A stretch of DNA of 64,000 nucleotides from a virus, in IMG/VR virus record IMGVR_UViG_3300025132_007932, positions 34,425 to 98,424 of that record. One strand, 5' to 3'. The stretch's first letter is position 1. Every line of letters begins with the position of its first letter. This document shows, one piece after another, positions 63,001-64,000 of this stretch. The position numbers and the translations under genes are program-made. The notes beneath the pieces were generated by a model. The model was not told the origin of the DNA, ran no database searches, and was given only the letters and a program-made list of their open reading frames with translations.

Positions 63001-63212
63001 CTTCTTTGCCTAAGAGTGATTTATTTATTCTTGACGAACCTGGCACAGCTCTGGATGAGGAAAATATGGAGGGTTTTATTCGGATTTTGGAACTAATTAA
63101 GGTATATTTCAAGAACGTTTTGTTGATCTCTCATCTTGATTCACTCAAAGATTGTGTTGACATGCAAATCGTGATTGAAAAAAAATTAGGATATGCAAAG
63201 GTTAACCAATAA
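60054..63212 (+). CDS. Fused SbcD-SbcC (Mre11-Rad50; T4 gp47-gp46) recombination nuclease
   Basis: Start GTG at 60054 with GGAGG upstream. Residues 1 to about 330 are an Mre11/SbcD metallophosphatase: HISDTHI, HTGDVAHT, LGNHDGN, and LGDIHRR. Residues about 365-1052 are a Rad50/SbcC ATPase: Walker A GKNFSGKSS (397-405), a long coiled coil with a zinc hook Cys725-x-x-Cys728, the signature ASGAEKT (963-969), and Walker B FILDEPGTALDEE (Asp994, Glu995). In T4 these are two proteins, gp47 and gp46. Here one chain carries both. Together they would resect DNA ends for recombination-dependent replication. It overlaps the tubulin-like gene by one base. Confidence 0.93.
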   Translation: MKFAHISDTHIKNLKYHYEYRVIFEQLYEKLREENVDYIVHTGDVAHTKTQISPEYVELCAQFFENLANIAPTYAILGNHDGNLKNSSRQDALTPIFNALDHPNLHLLKDSGETNIGDKFCFNVLSVFDRDNWIKPTNADKINIALYHGSISNCKTDVGWVMLNGEDTMEIFDGFDFAMLGDIHRRQILDKTGRIWYAGSTVQQNHGETNDKGILIWDIKSKDEWDVEPVVFNNPKPFITLELTPKGRMPKGASVPEGARLRIVSNNNLPLNTMKRAMDIAKHRFKPEVVTFLNRAAGERGDVTELTDNLKTENLRDINIQEELMDEYLKEYQVETSTLEKIYELNRKYKKMVEDENDISRNVNWKLANFEFDNLFNYGENNNVGFDELNGITGIFGKNFSGKSSIIDAVLWTLFNTTSKNERKNLNVINQNKEFCRGKLTIVVGHKTYTVERTAEKYIKRLKGEETQEAKTDLNFEVYDEVLGDTTSLNGLSRIHTDAIIRKHFGECEDFLISSMASQHGALAFIDEGSTRRKEIIAKFLDLEIFEKKFKLAKEDSTDLKGAIRRLGERDYDEEIEEAVQNLSTKKKQLDAHEEQCTYLKTEMDNMARDCEDLRVSIEAIPEEVINVADTTRQIQKKQMQVSSYEAENKQNVIYLNEKRLVAQKIDDYLGQIDAVTLAKQSDAIEALRNQHAEQINTVDSLLKKVEQIEKKSKLLQGHKYDPNCEYCCENEFVKEAHDAVNSLPKIRNEQASEQSQLRMIDAKLQSLRPKLIQEKLSKYNKVADKKNIVTHEIADLNLSIEKNQASIERIGYELRELEEKKQKYEENKDVIENFEEFTNELASCTAKLEKANNSYKKCQNQTLTLYKEVGSLEKNVENIKEQKQEYLNLQEEFSAYDLYMRCMHTSGIAYDIIKRKLPVINQEVAKVLANIVDFEIFFEDSGKKFDIFIKHPKHEPRPIEMASGAEKTMGAMAIRLALLSVSSLPKSDLFILDEPGTALDEENMEGFIRILELIKVYFKNVLLISHLDSLKDCVDMQIVIEKKLGYAKVNQ

Positions 63213-64000
63213 TGTCTAACGATAACGATAATAATGAGTTCGATTTTCTGCCTCCCGCAGAGCCACCCCCAGCGTTTGTGCAAGAAAAGGATAGTTTTCA
63301 CGAAGAAGTAGAAGCAGAAGATTTTGGAATGGTTGAGGATTTCGGATTACAGATGGAATACTCTGATGAAGATTTACTCCCAGAGAATACTGCGCCCTCA
63401 TCTATTAATGTCGGCTTTGTCGGTGTCGGCGGTGGAGGCAACAAAATGGCGAATGCGTTTATTGAACTTGGTTTTAATAAAACACTGCTTGTGAATACAA
63501 CAGGCAAAGACATTCCAAAGAATGTCGAAGAGGATCACGTTGTCCTTATACCAGATGCAGATGGCATCGGAAAAAACGTAGATTATGGAAAAGAGGTTTT
63601 AAGTCAAAATGGTGCAATTGTTGAAGATGCTCTCCGCATCAAGCTCGGTAAAGTTGATTGGTTATTCGTCCTTGCTGGCGGTGGTGGTGGTACCGGTAGT
63701 TCTGTTACCGCTCTGCACCCTGTCTTTGAGCGTTACTTACGTTCTATTCAGGCAAGCGGCAAAGTCGTTTATATAGTTTCATGGCCGACAGCACAAGAAA
63801 GTCTTAATCCTACAATCGCTCGTAATGCGTTGACGCTGGCAAATGATGTCACCAAGCATCCGCATATCATTCTCGATAATGAACGAGCCACTCGCTTACT
63901 TCGCGGCAGAATCGGCATGCTTGGCATGTATCCTGTCGCCAACACACAATTTGCTAAGTCATTAGCCCAAGTGTTAAAACTCTCCACTGAGGATTCACCG
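63212..64000 (+). CDS. FtsZ/tubulin-like GTPase (3' truncated by the window)
   Basis: The visible 263 residues begin with about 65 acidic, Pro-containing residues, likely a disordered extension. The GTPase fold starts at INVGFVGVGGGGNKMANAF, with the nucleotide-binding Gly-rich loop, and continues with the tubulin signature AGGGGGTGSS (residues 155-164). LNPTIARNAL and the following helix also fit the fold. In some large phages (PhuZ-type), such a protein forms filaments that centre the replicating DNA or carry capsids. FtsZ-like and TubZ-like alternatives cannot be excluded. The start shares one base with the recombination gene's stop. The T7 loop and C-terminus lie outside the window. Confidence 0.88.
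   Translation, partial: MSNDNDNNEFDFLPPAEPPPAFVQEKDSFHEEVEAEDFGMVEDFGLQMEYSDEDLLPENTAPSSINVGFVGVGGGGNKMANAFIELGFNKTLLVNTTGKDIPKNVEEDHVVLIPDADGIGKNVDYGKEVLSQNGAIVEDALRIKLGKVDWLFVLAGGGGGTGSSVTALHPVFERYLRSIQASGKVVYIVSWPTAQESLNPTIARNALTLANDVTKHPHIILDNERATRLLRGRIGMLGMYPVANTQFAKSLAQVLKLSTEDSP

Noticed and set aside
1-64000. tRNA genes, CRISPR arrays, insertion sequences, integrase
   Set aside because: Gaps are too small and no regular repeats, transposase or integrase motifs were seen.

Overview
The window looks like part of the genome of a large tailed phage with a contractile tail (a myovirus related to the T4 superfamily), probably marine, with an AT-leaning genome. Every credible gene is on the + strand. 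Genes are packed end to end, often with ATGA, TAATG or TAGTG stop/start overlaps, and no gene-free stretch exceeds about 170 bases. The phage assignment rests on a gp25-type baseplate wedge, a gp6-type (baseplate J-like) wedge, a gp55-like late sigma factor, a gp61-like primase and a gp47/gp46 (Mre11/Rad50) homologue. Several tail proteins exceed 1000 residues. No capsid, portal, terminase or DNA polymerase gene is present, so this is only part of a large genome. The host cannot be named from this sequence.

Region 1 (1-12470) is a sugar cassette. It holds a split ThDP-dependent E1/transketolase-like pair, a CgeB-like glycosyltransferase, three paralogous family-2-like glycosyltransferases, a short UDP-glucose/GDP-mannose dehydrogenase-like protein, a PAPS sulfotransferase-like protein, an NAD-dependent epimerase, and a methyltransferase. 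It also has an Fcl/ColC-like epimerase-reductase, Gmd, and a ColD-like PLP dehydratase with His in place of the aminotransferase Lys. A HldE-like kinase and nucleotidylyltransferase on separate genes, a HAD phosphatase and a cupin follow. Gmd, the ColD-like enzyme and the Fcl/ColC-like enzyme together would be enough to turn GDP-mannose into a GDP-3,6-dideoxyhexose such as GDP-L-colitose. The product could decorate phage DNA, the virion or the host surface; the sequence does not say which.

Region 2 (12473-14263) holds small genes (an FmdB-like zinc ribbon, a one-pass membrane protein, unknowns) and the gp55-like sigma factor.

Region 3 (14265-56072) is a tail/baseplate/adhesion module of about 42 kb. 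It has a hub-like protein with an M15 peptidase domain, a 2329-residue protein with a hydrophobic stretch, gp25, gp6, a DNRLRE-like protein, a 3974-residue protein with three LamG-like domains, and a run of large acidic proteins. Two pairs of paralogous fibre-like proteins close it.

Region 4 (56086-64000) is DNA metabolism and takeover: a RuvC-like resolvase, a small unknown, a SlyD-like FKBP prolyl isomerase with a SAP-like tail behind a near-consensus sigma70 promoter, and a primase. Two proteins then share a capsid-targeting-like N-terminus. A mini membrane protein behind a candidate promoter/operator, a single-chain Mre11-Rad50 fusion, and the first 263 residues of an FtsZ/tubulin-like GTPase that runs off the end complete it.

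Sequence-wide, the hexamer GCCGGC (usually GCCGGCG, mostly coding Ala-Gly) is far commoner than expected for this base composition. I see no tRNA, CRISPR array, insertion sequence or integrase.
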